Assembly (NCBI GenBank): GCA_009801015.1
Contig: VHZZ01000198.1
Span: 82,666 to 145,263 of the forward strand
DNA from: Silene noctiflora
Taxonomy: Eukaryota; Streptophyta; Magnoliopsida; Caryophyllales; Caryophyllaceae
Reading direction: 5' to 3'
Length of the DNA: 62,598 nucleotides
Shown here: positions 45,272 through 62,088 of the stretch, piece after piece
Position numbering within the stretch: the stretch's first letter is position 1
How the letters are laid out: every line of letters starts with the position of its first letter
Program-made: the position numbers and the translations under genes
Notes under the pieces: generated by a model
Told to the model about the DNA's origin: nothing
Seen by the model: the letters and a program-made list of their open reading frames with translations, nothing else
The model's database searches: none

Positions 45272-48209
45272 AAGGGAAATTGAATCGAAACCCTCGTACC
45301 CCATTTCCCCTCTCTTTCCCTTCCCTCATACCCCCCAATTTCCCTGCACCCCCTTAAAGACGGATGTATCCAATTTACGGAGTATTACTTAACTACTACT
45401 ATACTTTCTTGTTGGATGGGACAAAACTCAGTTATTTTCTTTTTTTTTCGGCAAAATAGAGGGACATGTCCGGAAAAGAAAAAAAAAAAGAAAAAATAAG
45501 TAGCAAGAATATAAGGGGGTAGTAGTAGTTACCCCATGAATATCTTCCCCCAAGTATTTAACGGGGAGTAGATGGTGGAGCATCCAAAATGATTAGGTTT
45601 GTGAACGACGTGACTCCTAATTAACGAGTTAATTATTAGTTTTGTTGGTTTCTCTATAGGTTTGCTCAATATTGATCGACCAACTTCCTCTTTAATGAAC
45701 TTTTTGCATCGGATTACCAACGATTTGAGGTTGTTACTAGCGATTTGGTCTTCTTGGACTAGTTGGAGATAGGGGTGTTCACGGGACCAATTGAACCCGA
45801 AGACCAAATGGCTGAAATCTAGTGACCTAGCATTTGGACCGGACCGACCCTAACCAGTCGGCCTTAACCTAAAACGAGCAAAGAGGGTCAACAAAAATCC
45901 CCCTTCCGTTTGACACGATTCGCATTACACACGAGTCTAGGATAAGCGACCAAACATAAAAACATCCTCACTCATTGTTGCACGGAAGTTTCCAAATGAG
46001 ATGTCATTTTAACCGAGCCATAGTTTTAACACCCTAATTCAAACATGCATGGACTAAAAGTGGTATTTTGTCGGGTTGTATACTTGAACATAAATCAACA
46101 TGGGTCATTCCAATCACATTTTTGTCTCACTCATGCGCCAAGCTTCTTAAACGTCACCTATTATAAGACTAATCCTCAACAAGCATGGTTAACCGTAGAG
46201 TTCTTATTATGAGATTCTATAAGAAAAAGTGCACCTTGTTGATATGAGTAGTATTTTTCAATCCTTTTAAACACTCGTCATTTAAGGTTATCAAGAGAGC
46301 TAAATAAGGTCCCCTAAATGAAAAACGTTCGCAGTTAACACGGGGATATTACAAATTAACAGCCTATGCCCCCCTCCCCTCCTATTCCTACCCTCTGTGC
46401 GATCGTTTCTTAGCGCCTTGTTATCATAAATTATTAGTCTCGTAAACTCGAACTTCGATTTTATCAACTTTTCATTGAATTGTAACATAACTAAAGACCA
46501 TATACAAATTCACGTTCAAGTAAATTCCTCCTCGTACATATGTGAGCCATGAACCCTAACATGTTGTGTTCACTGGAGTTTGATGTTAAAGCTTTTATCT
46601 AACCTCTCTTAGCTCCACTGAATAGTCGAATGAACCATAGACATAAGAGGGGCAAGCTTCTTTGTGGTTTCAACCATTGGCGTTAGAAGTCTTCCTCAAA
46701 GCTTAAAGCCTAACTTAACCTAAATAAAACGCTAGTCCCATTTACCCTGTCACGTGCCTCCCCTACCTTAGACTCTCCTTCCCCTCTACCAAGCCACAAG
46801 CCACCAGCCACCGCCCCTCCCAATACACCAACCACCCCTTCTTTATAAACGATAATTGTACATATTTGCATATTCAATTTCTATCTAGTTAATTTAATAC
46901 ACTAATTTTATTTAAAAATAAATTTTATTTGATGTGCAAAGATTTAAAACAAAACTATTACTCGTTTAATACTTCAATACGAGAAATAAGATGTTTATTT
47001 GATAAATTTGGAAGTTTTTTTTTATTAATTTTTTAGATGAAAAAAATAGAAAACTTCTTTTATATGCTGCTAAACAAATAATATGTTATGAAAATATTAT
47101 GGAAAAAAAGTACATATAATATATTATAAACCCATCTCAAACTACACAATCAAACATTACAAATTACAATACGTAATTGCTCAATAAATGACGCACTTTT
47201 CTATTTCACAAACTTTTTGCCATTTGTTTTTCATACCTTACCCTTCCCAAAAAAAATAAAAACAAACACTCTCTAACAATTCTCTTCCTCACAAGATTAG
47301 ATTAATCCGTTAAATTAATCAACTATAGACGCTAGTTCTTATGTCGATTAAGTAATAATTTGTATCTACTTTTTATTTACTTTATTAACGATGTTCGAGG
47401 TAGATTAAACTACTTAGACTAATGAAATTAGGGCTTGTAGAAATAATTGTCAATTGCAAATTTATAGTCTGAGTCTTGCGTCGCATGGATGTGCTGCGGT
47501 GGTAGGCAAGATGGTCGCATGTGGGGGCACGACAATTAAGGTGGTTGTTCGATTCATTAAAATGCATCCAAAGCTTTAATTGTTCTTACAATGTTGAAAA
47601 TTAGAGCAATTCACTATCTTTCCAAAACTCGTAACTTTTTGGTTTCAAGCAATGCTTTTTTCAATTTTTTGGGTTATGATGTAATCAAACATTCTAATTA
47701 TACCCCAAGTTTGAGAATTTTGTTGAATTGTTGTCATTTTTTCTCGCAAAATCGTCATTTTGTTAGGTATCCTGTTGAGAATCGATGATGAATATAATAG
47801 TGATTTCGATTCGCATGCGGTAAATTGTCTTGTTTTTTATGATCAAGTGAATTGGAATGAAGAGAAAATGAAGTCATTAGAATAACAGTTCATGGATTAT
47901 ACAACCAGATGTACAATGCTATTGTACATCCAAGGTTATTTTAGTATTTTTAAAATTATTTTTGTAAAAAAAAAAAAAAAAACTGTAACGTTATCCAATT
48001 TTCAGTCTAATCCCTCATCTCTCTATGACTGCTTCCAGTTTTTTCTAACTCCCTTTCATCTTCCGCCATCATCCAGTTAATAAATCATCTTGTCCCCTAA
48101 TGCAGAACAAATCATATGACGTGTCTCGTGAGCATCATCTTGAAGAAATTTTTTTCATCCAAAATTTCTAATGCATGAAAATAGTTGAAGTTCATATTCT
48201 TTTTATACT
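45272..48209. other. Intergenic DNA, no gene seen
   Basis: Mixed AT-rich sequence with an exact TACGGAGTA at 45376-45384. Short frames (45529-45807, 46300-46488 and others) show no family signature. A palindromic MITE-like end (GATGTACAATGCTATTGTAC) is at about 47905. Confidence 0.5.
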
Positions 48210-48464
48210 AGCTCGTATTCTTATCTTAATAGCTCGTATTCTTACGTGCTCATATTTTAAAGCTCATGATCCTTCTAAGCTCATATTCTTTTCACAGTGG
48301 CTCGTATTCTTATCTTAATAGCTCGCGTATTCTTATGTGCTTATATTTTTAAATTCGTGATTCTTTTAAGCTCGTATTTTTTTTACATTGGTTTGTATTC
48401 TTACCTTAATAGCTCGTATTCTTATGTGCTCGTGTTTTTTTAGCTCGTATTCTTTTAATAATAG
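48210..48464. repeat. AGCTCGTATTCTTA-type array with a roughly 90-bp higher-order period
   Basis: CTCGTATTCTTATCTTAATAG starts at 48212, 48301 and, diverged, 48391. Each roughly 90-bp block contains several AGCTCGTATTCTT words. The array is interrupted by the solo LTR and resumes with AGCTCGTATG at 50062. Confidence 0.7.
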
Positions 48465-50058
48465 TGGTAGGCGTGTCGCACACCTAGCAAAAATAAAGTC
48501 CTTAGACTTGGCAACAAATTAATATAGTAAGTAGGGGTCGAATCCACAGAGAAACGGATGTGCTTTACGAATTGCTATGAATAGGTTTTTATCAAGGTCG
48601 AGTTATCTTTTTGTTTTGGTTGGGTGAAATGCAATTAAACAAAATAAACAAAGTAAATAAAATGATTAACAAATATAATTTAAAGGAAGTCTAATGGGTT
48701 TCGGGTCACGCATGCATAGTAAAATGATTCATGTTACATTAGAAATGCATGATAAAGATAAATGTTTGGGCCTAAAAACAACCTCTCGATATTATTGTCA
48801 AGCCTTAGATCGGGTTCTAATGAACTCTCGCTCTGGTTAGATCGGTCTACTATAACATGCTTAATTTAATATAAATCCGTGTCTCTCGACTTATAGAATG
48901 TATTAACAAGTTTAACCAAAGAATGTGATCGATAAACTAAGATTAACAATACAAAGCAAGCATGTGTATGGACATTTATGCAATATTAAAACATACTAAT
49001 CTAACATGATAAAATGATTACTAATGCAAGACTCCCCTATCCCCTAGACAACAAGAATCTACTCACTCATGATGCTAATGAAAATAACTAGAGATGATGA
49101 AATAAACATAAACATAATGATGAATTTATAATAACTATAATTGGAATAAGTAAAATGATTGCAAACTAAATTAACTATCTTAAACTTATTATAAACGAAA
49201 CGGAAATAACTAATCACTAATTAACAAATGCATAAATGAAAATAACTCAATGAAAATAACTCAATGAAAATAACAATGTAAAAACTAGAATGTAAGGATT
49301 ACCGAAATGATATTGCAAATGGAAAATGAAAAAGAATGTAGAACCAAGAAACTTGTATTGAAATAAGAACTAAAAGATTAAGTGTGATTACAAATGTAAC
49401 TAATTTTAATTTCTGAAATTGTAAGGAGAAAACTAGAGAAAATAAGCCAAGAAAATGTGGAATGCTATGAGAAATAATAAGATTTTGATGTCTAAGGTCG
49501 GGGCTTAAGGCCTCCTTATATAGTAGTTTAGGAGTGAAACACTCCTAATCCACATCAAGCTCACCCCGATCGGGGACAGGCCACCCTGATCGGGGACGTG
49601 TGATTTCCGGTATATGGCTTTAAGGCCATATTTAATGGCCCGGGAATTCAATGTTGGTGCCTTAGAGCTCATTTAATCACCGGGGTAAATGCATTCTTAT
49701 GGAATCTTTGAGGGATTCTAAGTTACATTTTTCACATGTGTACTTGGACCTCCTTTTGGGTTTCATTTATCAATTGTTTACATTTGTCATTTCTCAATCA
49801 GTTGGGCCATTTCTTTCATCAATCCAAAATAATTTGCATGCATGATCCATCCTAGTTTCCACTTAACTTTGTGATCTTGATACTTGCAAATTTGACGGGA
49901 AATAGCTGCCAAAAGCTACATTTCCTACAAAATACACTAAACACACGCAATATACCTAAAACACAGAATTAGATCAAATAAACACTAATAATAGTGCAAA
50001 TAACATGTAAAACCGAGCTAATTATAGGGGTAAAATCATATAAATATCAGACACATCA
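48465..50058 (-). mobile_element. Solo LTR, 1594 bp, with 5-bp target duplication
   Basis: The element has TG..CA ends: on the plus strand TGGTAGGCGTGTC and GACACATCA, which also pair imperfectly. AATAG flanks both sides (48460-48464 and 50059-50063). There is no internal coding region, primer site or second LTR. On the minus strand a TATA motif (CTATATAAGGAGGCCTTAAG) lies at about 49504-49523, and the U5-side contains TCTGTGGATTCGACCCCTAC. The latter is common in LTRs of dicot Ty3/gypsy elements, so a gypsy (perhaps Tat/Athila-like) origin is inferred. It inserted into the AGCTCGTATTCTTA array. Confidence 0.85.
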
Positions 50059-50063
50059 AATAG

Positions 50064-50260
50064 CTCGTATGTCAAGTGCAGAAATTTGTCTCAAAGTATT
50101 GTTCGATGCATTTTTCCTTCTTGATGATAATGTAAATTGTTTCTCGTTCCCCGAAATATTGTTAAATGCGTTTTCCCTCCTTGATGATGATGTCAATTGT
50201 TTCCGTTTCAACATTTTAGAATCAAAATAAGGGAAAAATGAGGTTTGTCGATTATCGTTT
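50064..50260. repeat. Continuation of the interrupted repeat, with an internal 57-bp duplication
   Basis: TATTGTTCGATGCATTTTTCC and AATATTGTTAAATGCGTTTTCC begin two diverged copies (about 50096-50152 and 50155-50210), each ending GATGATRATGTMAATTGTTTC. No gene. Confidence 0.5.
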
Positions 50261-50272
50261 AAGAGAAATTTA

Positions 50273-50669
50273 GGGTGTGTTTGGATTGGGGGATTTGGAG
50301 GGAAAAGAAAGGGAGAGAAAGTAGGGGATTTAAAATCTCTTGTTTAAATAACAAATGAGGTTGGATAGCAAAATTAGAGAGAAGGGGAGGGGAGAGGGAA
50401 GGAGGGAAGGGAAAAGGAGAGAAGGGAAGGGAAAAGGAGAGAAGGGAAGGGGAGGGGGAATGAAGTGTGGGTGTTTGAATATAATTTCCCTTCAAATTTT
50501 ACCTATTTTGGAGAGATTTTGATCAGGTCTGGAGGAAGGAAATTGGATCCCTCCAAATGTCTCCTCCCCATTTCCTTTCACCCTCATTTGTTATCCAAAT
50601 AATGGACTTTAAATCCCCTACTCTCCCTCTCTTTCTTTTCCCTTAAATTCCATCAATCCAAACACACCC
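50273..50669. mobile_element. Tourist-like (PIF/Harbinger) MITE, 397 bp
   Basis: GGGTGTGTTTGGATTG at the left end is mirrored by CAATCCAAACACACCC at the right. Complementarity extends over about 70 bp per arm (GGGATTTAAA/TTTAAATCCC). The TTA target duplication is at 50270-50272 and 50670-50672. The core is G/A-rich. Confidence 0.88.
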
Positions 50670-50779
50670 TTAGAGAAATGAAAGAGGAGAGTTTGTCGAC
50701 TGAACAGAAAACAGAAATAGGGGAAAATGAGATGGGTAGATTTTTTTTATTTTTAATGGATTTTAAATGATTTGATATA

Positions 50780-50986
50780 CTCCCTCCGTCCCGGTCATTT
50801 ATTGTCCTTTTCCATTTTAGGGTGTCTCAGTCATTTGTTGTCCTTTCTATTTTAGGATTGCATTTGACGAGTAATTTGATTTTTCACCTTCAATTTAGTC
50901 CACTTGTCATGTTATAATTGGCTCTCTCCTATTTCCTTGGTCTTTGTGCCAAAACCAAAGGACAACAAATGACCGGACGGAGGGAG
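50780..50986. mobile_element. Stowaway MITE, 207 bp
   Basis: CTCCCTCCGTCCCGGTCATT is mirrored by AATGACCGGACGGAGGGAG. TA flanks both sides (50778-50779, 50987-50988). It lies about 300 bp upstream of the HSP90 TATA box. Confidence 0.9.
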
Positions 50987-51172
50987 TATAATATATAAGC
51001 ATGTTGTATAACGCTACTATACAACCGGATTTAAAATCCTATTTGGGTTAAAATAAATAAAATGAGTCTAATAATCATTTACGTACATAAATAATAACAA
51101 CCGTTCATGCACCACCCCATTTCAATAACCACCCGCGCATTGGCATAATCGCATTTCTACAATCCGTAATTA

Positions 51173-55331
<4,159 letters not shown>

Positions 55332-57017
55332 GCTGCTTTAATCTGGTTTAATCTCTTTGGTCCCCCGGTGAATATTAGTATGACAATAATAGATAGAATT
55401 CGTTATTAGTATTGTCCTCTTTGCTGAGAAACTTGAAGTACAAATGCTCTGTTTAGAGCTGTGGGTTTTTTGACTGATGATGCGATGCTTTTCTGTTTTT
55501 CTTGCTTTAATCTTTGAAAGGCAGTTCCGTGGTTAAATCGTTGTCTCTTCATGTATTTGTTTTTGAGACTTCATTTCCGCTTTGGTTGGTTGGTTGGTTT
55601 TTTTGAGATTAGCCGTGGCTGGGTTTTGAGGTTTTTTAAAGACGGTTTAAACTGATCGAAGATTCGAAAGACATCGATTTGGCACTAAGTAATACTCCCC
55701 CCCTTCTGCCGTTAGTCATGTCTTGAAATTCTCATTGTAAAAAAGTATAGAAGTTGGCGAATCAATGAGATCCTGCATAACTATATCGGTTTTGAATGGG
55801 GGAGTTAACGAGCCGAGCCCGAGCCTGGCCTTGCTCGGCTTGTAAAACTCGAGCTCGAGCTGGGATAAACTATATCGGTTTTGAATGGGGGAGTTAACGA
55901 CCCAAGCCCGAGCCTGGCCTTGCTCGGCTTGTAAAACTCGAGCTCGAGCTGATCCCAAGCTTAAAAACTTGTGCTCATTATTATAAAACTTGTGAGCTTC
56001 AACGCGAGCTCGAGCTCAGCTCGAGCCTATATATATATAATTTTTTTTTTTTTTTTTTTTTCTCTTGATATTTTTAATAAGGCTCGAAAGTTTTACATAC
56101 GAATAATGGAAAATCAATGAGACATTTTTTTTTGCGTGATATCTATCTAATTATACAAGTTTGCTCGGTTTGACTCGTTAAGCTCTCGAGCCGGACCCCA
56201 GCCGAGCTCAAGTTGGTCGCGAGATGTCTCGCCTCATTAATAGCCTTAGGAGTACTCATTACTCACGGGGCTTATGAGTTGGTCTTAGGTCAGTTTTACG
56301 TTTGTATCCACCTGAACTAGTTGATCTAAAAGTTATACATTCGACTTTTATGGGAGTATTTAGTGTTTGTTTATAAAGGTTGAGTTTACTTTTAATTCTA
56401 TAAGGTAAGACCAACCTATCTCATCTTTTCCGTACAATAGCTATGAGTCAACGACACATTCTGATTGCTGAGTCAAGAACTCGATACTTGTGTGCCTTCA
56501 TCATGGGGTGTTTACGCATCCCGGAGGATTCCTTCTCTATAAACGCTTCCGGTTAAGGAAAGTTCAATTTAACCTTGTCATGAACTGAAAAAACAGCGAA
56601 CCTTCTGGTCATCCGTGGTCTATTATTGGAACTTTCAGCCTTTCAGGCCCCAGCGTCTGACGGATATCTTACAAGTACATACTGTGCGGTTGTGCGCTTA
56701 TCAACAACATCAAGCAATATAGGGTTTTGATGTACCCGAACTTAATCTAGATGTTAACGGATTACTGATACAAGAATGAGAATCGCGTCAACAAGGCTAC
56801 TTCAGAGTTCAAAAATCTGTGATTAATGAAAAGGAAGGCTAAAGAAACAATTGCATTATTAGAAGCAAATAACAGATAGTATTTGAAAGCCTTGTTTTGA
56901 ACCTCTGTACAAAAGAGCTCCATAAACATAGAAAACCATGATGAATATATGTCTGCTAGAATCAAAATTGATCAATAAATGAACAGATAGAAGGACCCGA
57001 GAAGGCGAGGACAAAAC
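55332..57017. other. Convergent 3' regions of HSP90 and CBL with GAGCTCGAG-rich repeats
   Basis: This includes the HSP90 3' UTR, an 89-bp tandem duplication (55780-55952), and a degenerate GAGCTCGAGCTC / GCTCGGCTTG repeat up to about 56230 with a T tract near 56041-56062. The remaining sequence, including the CBL 3' UTR, shows no gene. Confidence 0.5.
55780..55952. repeat. 89-bp tandem duplication downstream of HSP90
   Basis: ACTATATCGGTTTTGAATGG starts at 55780 and again 89 bases later. Both units include GCCCGAGCCTGGCCTTGCTC and end GAGCTCGAGCTG. Only a few bases differ. Confidence 0.85.
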
Positions 57018-60000
57018 TCAAGTGTCATCAACTTGAGAATGGAACACAAAGCTTGGAAATGTAATTGTAATTTCCCTGTCAAGATCAGAAAGGAAGACAA
57101 AATCAGAAATTATCGGTCAAGAATTTTAAATGGGTGATGGAAAAAGCACTCACTGCAGGTATTGAAGAGTCATGTTCTTTAAAAGCGATGGATGTCGGTA
57201 AACAAGGGTTCTCCATTCTTCCTTGTCGATTTTACCATCTTGTTTAGTATCCGTTTCAGCAAAGGTCTGGAGTAAATGACAAGGATAAGATAATAGTACA
57301 CGATGTTTCAATACTCATTTTGCCGTAAGAACATCACAGTGTAAACTTTTTCATGTTCTATCAACTTATCAGCAGCATTCGAGCAGCAAAAGTCTTAGAC
57401 TAGAAAAGCACTTGTCTATTTAGATAACTAAAACTTCAGTGACATGGATATATGAGATCTACAACCGTTCTCAGCACAATCAAAAACAAAGACATTGGTT
57501 TGAGCAAGCACCTTTGTGATGATTTCTTCAATGACATGATCTGCGAGGTTCATACCAGTTTCAGCTAGTGTGGCTACTACCATTTGCTTCACCTGCACAA
57601 AAATATCAATAAAAAAATTCCGTTAATTAATGATAATACTTCAGTTTTCATTTTTCACATGCTCAAACCGACAACGGAATTCCGCACGGGAGATTGGTTC
57701 TATTAAAGAAGGGTTAAGTAAGGTTACACAAAAGCATTAAGCACTCCGTTTTCTAGGCAATACTTGTGTACTCAAATTATAAGACGCCCGACTTTCCTTT
57801 CTTTATGTCCCTTCTCACACCTGTTTTTATATATTGAAGTTGGCATAATTTCCTTTTTTTATCCTTTTCTTCCTCAGTTGATATATGAAAGGGACGGAGG
57901 AAAGAAGAAGGAAGCCTCGGTGTTTTTCTTTCAAATCTTTCCTATGTTCGAAGAGTTTTAATTTGAGCAGCTCAATGACTGAAAAATCTTGTGCGTCTGA
58001 ATTCCACGAGGAGTTCACTAATTAACGTAGCAACTTAGAGCAGCTCAATGACTAAAAAATCTTGAATGACTAATCGTATACCAGCTGATGAAAGTTTACT
58101 AATCACTAAATTAAGGAACACAATCGTATTTCCACAGTAATTCAGCAGCAACACATGAAGATCTCAATGGAAACCGGTTTTCTCTCAATAGAGCCTTGCT
58201 GCTTGAGATTATACAAATGAAACTAACCTGTTCCCTCTCAATGAAACCTTGCTGCTTAAGATCATACAGCTTGAAAGAGACTGCAAGTGAAAGAAGGCAC
58301 ACAATAAGTCATCGCAATCGGGAAGTCACACAAGGAAAAAAATAACATTCTTCCCCAAACTTTTATCCTTATTTTAACTTTGCTGGTCAGGAAACTTTAG
58401 TCGTGACAATCAATTTCTCCACGTATACGTAGATATATACGGTAAAGTTTATTACATTTGATTTATTAAAAATAACTATTACATACGACCATTTTAAATT
58501 CTATTTTTTTAAGTATTTTATTTTATTTTATTTTATTTTATATTATGAGATATCAGTCAAAGTTGACATCTTTACAAGGCAAAATCAATTAATCTATTGT
58601 TTGTTCACTTTACTTGCGTTAGTCCACAACAAAGACGGCTTTAGTTACTGTTTTTAATGCTGTTTGCAAAGAATCGGACTGTTGTGGCAGAAGGGGTATC
58701 CGGGTAAACATTTTTGTTAAATACGACTTGGGGCTTACAATAGGTATCTTTGTATGCAAGTACTACCTACCACTGCCATGACTTCCATTTTTAAGTCGGC
58801 GACTGGATGGGAATAAGAAAATATATTTAGGTAGAAAGGAGACGTAGCACCATACAGTCAATTTTTTGTTCAATGGGAGCTTGCGGATGGAAAACAGAAA
58901 GTCCACGAGCAAACTCTTCAAAACCTAGAACTCCATTATGCTTTGTGTCAAACAAGTCAAAGACCTAAAACAAAAGAGAAGGAAAAATGATTTCAAGTCA
59001 GAACACATGAAGAAAAATTCAAAGTCATAAAAACGAAATAAATTACGGAGTCTAGTGCAGCTGAAATTATGAGGACTTACTCTGTCGGCAAATAAACTCT
59101 CCCTTCTGTTCGTCCTAAATAGGGCCAACTGAAACTCTTCCTGAGAAAGAGAAAAATAATAAACTAAGATAAAACGCTGCAGTACATTTATGTAACAACC
59201 TTAACGAGACTCCGTAATAAGTAAAATACCCTTCCAACACCAAGCTAGTTAGCATAACTTGCATTCTGATCTAATATATCCCATAATCCCAGGAAAAACG
59301 TTAATTTGAAAAATAGTTTCAAAAAATTACTTCTTTTCTTCTATATTTCTTGTTTTACTCCTGATCTCACCTGATTTTGGACACGACTCCAGACAAAGGT
59401 GAGAAATTGTACAGGAAGTGATATATCACTAAAGGAAGCATGATTTTAATTGTATTCATAGTTTTCACTACACGGTTCCATATCTTCTCTCATAATTTTA
59501 CATAACTCACCTACAGCTAATTTCTACGCAGTTAAAACAATCTAATAGGCAAATATGCTTGCGAGCATATTGTGCAACTAAACAACAAGCAAGAACCATA
59601 GTATATAATCCAGTAAAACAATCAAGGTTTCATATATAACGTTCACTAACCTTCTGGATGAGACCATCATCAATCACCGCACTGCTTATTCTTTTGAATA
59701 GCTCATAAAGTGCCTCAATTTCGCTCACACTAACTGCATCACAAAACCAAAAAAATAGACAAATTAAATCAGATCACAACTCAGCAGGTTCCCAAAGTTC
59801 TAGTCCTTACGTAGCCTCAAATAAGCCAACTTTGTGTGAACCCTAATTGAAAATCAAAATTCTATTTGAACCATTTTACTAGTTTTAAATTTACTAACAT
59901 TAACAAAAAAGAAATACTCGAAGTTCAGAACTTTTAATCAACCCAGCGAAATCTCTAATGCTTATTACTAGGAATGTAATTGATCAAGTAATAAAAAACT

Positions 60001-60130
60001 ACTTACAGACAGTCTCCCTTGCAAGACGCTCAGGATCTTCAAGGCCTCGTGGTGCCTTAGAAATTTCAAAGTCGCAGCATTGTACAAGGGAAAGAAATAA
60101 ATGCTGAATTCCGTCTATGCACTGCACCAT
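57018..60130 (-). CDS. CBL: Calcineurin B-like calcium sensor, CBL2/CBL3 type
   Basis: Eight exons (60130-60007, 59733-59651, 59140-59081, 58964-58856, 58280-58228, 57592-57512, 57266-57154, 57075-57018) give 226 aa, the same length as CBL2 and CBL3. The N-terminus [12 protein letters not shown] lacks the Met-Gly myristoylation signal but has Cys4, Cys18 and Cys19, as in tonoplast CBLs that are S-acylated. EF-hand segments are visible around [42 protein letters not shown] and [15 protein letters not shown]. The conserved end [13 protein letters not shown] is present. The protein binds calcium and recruits CIPK kinases, probably at the vacuole membrane. A 5' UTR intron is likely (acceptor at 60162). 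CBL2 and CBL3 cannot be told apart. Confidence 0.95.
58182..58267 (-). repeat. Partial duplicate of CBL exon 5 inside intron 5
   Basis: The block at 58182-58215 resembles exon 5 sequence at 58234-58267 (CTCTCAATRRARCCTTGCTG). It lies just beyond the exon's donor and has diverged, with the reading frame changed to TGL-like codons. Confidence 0.7.
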
Positions 60131-61890
60131 GATATATCCCACAGATCAGAAATCCCCATACCTGTTTAAATTTTAGGCAAAAGCGAACCATTTCAGTGTC
60201 TAGGTCAAGCTTGTATAAACAGTCTTCAAACAAAACAAAAAAAGGTCAAGTACTGTTAGGCTAGATAGTGTGACAAACCTGTTAACCATTTCCTAAATAT
60301 GTGGGGGGTTTCAGTGGTTTATACGATGCACGATAAAGTGCCCAACCTTATCTGTTTCAGACATCAACAAAATATTATCAACTAATTCATTGAGCATGTC
60401 GTCTAATAAGCAACTGATGCAACTTAAAAAAATTTCCAACTTCAACAGAACTAAAGAAAAACCACATCAGGAAGATAATCATCAATAAGACGGACAAAAA
60501 AAAATTATCCAATTGAGTATAACCCTGGAGGTAATAGTCGTGGTATTAAATCTGGGTCAAGATACAAGATCATGACAAGTTATGAAGGCTTCTGAGTCTC
60601 ATTAGCTGCACTTCGAGGCATTATCGGTCCTATTAATGGTGCAATGTCCGAAATAAGTCGCGACAACTGATCCGTCTGATCCCAAGATAAAGACTCAAAC
60701 ATGAACTGAGAATTGATACCATNGCATACACAAGAGCAGACATAATACTGACATTTGAAACTTTTCATGTAANCAGCAAACTTCTTTATAATCTAAAACA
60801 GTCCCAGCATCCATTTCCTAGACAGGCCTAAAATAATCACTCCGTAACTTTCACAAGACCCCTCACTCTTACCAATAATAAAAAAGTTCCACTCATGGAA
60901 TTTCAAGGAGGAATTGAATTCTAACCTACATGAGCTTCTTGAATACTCGATATTTGGCACGTTCTAAAACAAACTCTCACTCCAACCTCAGCCCTTCAGA
61001 AATATCCGCCAGAATTCATATTCTAACCCAAACTTATGCTTCCTATACANCCCAAACAAATGCAGACAAACATCACCACATTCCTTGATCAAAGCATTGC
61101 ATAATTTGTGTGTCGCTAATCCCACCCTTAAACAACTAACCCCCCACGTCACCCAAACGCCCGCCCATCTCAGTCATTACTCAAACCAACAACTAATCTC
61201 CAAAAGAAAAATCTAGAATTAAACATGACAAAATACCTCATGTTATTCCACTGATAGGGATGTCCATATTCAACAGTTCAATCCCAATATTACCTAATAG
61301 TATAACCCAAGAACCACAACCCCAATTCAACCTGACAATTTTAACACTTTTGTCTCTATAAAACCGCAATTTGCGGGAGCCATTGAGGCACTGGGGTAAT
61401 GTTGTTGTTGTCATTTCAATCAAACCATAAATCACATGAATCACACACAGCATTCATACACCACCAAAAATCTAACAAAAACCCACTTCCAAAAACAACA
61501 AAATCACACAAAAATCAAACAACAATCCACAAATCTAACCTTAAAAATCACCAAACACCCAAAATTCCTATATGATTAATTAGGCATACTATCAAAGATC
61601 CAATTTTGATTGATAACACAAATACCCACATGCACAACTGATCAACACAAATAAAAAACAACTCAAAAAATCACACAAAACACAAAAACACCCAAAAAAT
61701 TCACAAAAGATCGAAACTTTATAACAAATTGATCTGAAAACTACCTCGAAAATTGATCAATTAATACATAATTAACATAAATTAAAAAGATTAACAATTA
61801 ATATTGTAATTATTCAAAAAGATGGCTTGCCTTTGGAAGAACACACAGATGTAGGAGAAAGAAAGAGGGCAAAAAGGAAAAAGCTGAAAG
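60131..61890 (-). other. CBL 5' leader exon, leader intron and probable first exon
   Basis: An acceptor AAATTTAAACAG|GTATGGGG at 60162/60161 ends a leader intron directly before a 31-base 5' UTR segment. A donor TTTTCGAG|GTAGTTTTC near 61744 is a candidate for the other end. Three N positions (60723, 60773, 61050) fall in this intron. A TATA-like TATATACAAAT on the minus strand is at about 61988-61993. Confidence 0.4.
61369..61411 (+). repeat. Dispersed non-LTR-like 3' tail, copy 2
   Basis: TTTGCGGGAGCCATTGAGG and CACTGGGGTAATGTTGTTG correspond closely to 18703-18749. The TTG tail is short. Confidence 0.4.
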
Positions 61891-62052
61891 ATGAAGAGAC
61901 AGCTAGGTAGAGTGATGATGGGGAAGAGAGAGGAAAAAAAAGGGTTGATTTTTTATTTTATTTTTTGCTTTTTTGGTAACGGATTTGTATATAATTGTAT
62001 GGTCAAATCATCAAATGATAATCAATACTCCATAAGAATTAAGAATTTTAAA

Positions 62053-62088
62053 GAATAAGAATAAGAATAAGAATAAAAATAAGAATAG
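62053..62088. repeat. AATAAG hexamer microsatellite
   Basis: About five to six AATAAG units, with one interruption, upstream of the CBL gene. Confidence 0.8.

Noticed and set aside
45529-45807. 92-codon minus-strand frame in intergenic DNA
   Set aside because: No recognisable domain, no splice partners and no promoter.
48210-48464. Repeat array as a CRISPR-like array
   Set aside because: The genome is plant nuclear, the words overlap and diverge, and there are no regular unique spacers or cas genes.
47900-51040. A single large transposon bounded by palindromic GTACAATGCTATTGTAC-like ends
   Set aside because: The two ends (about 47905 and 51005) match better in direct than inverted orientation, so they are more likely separate MITE ends.
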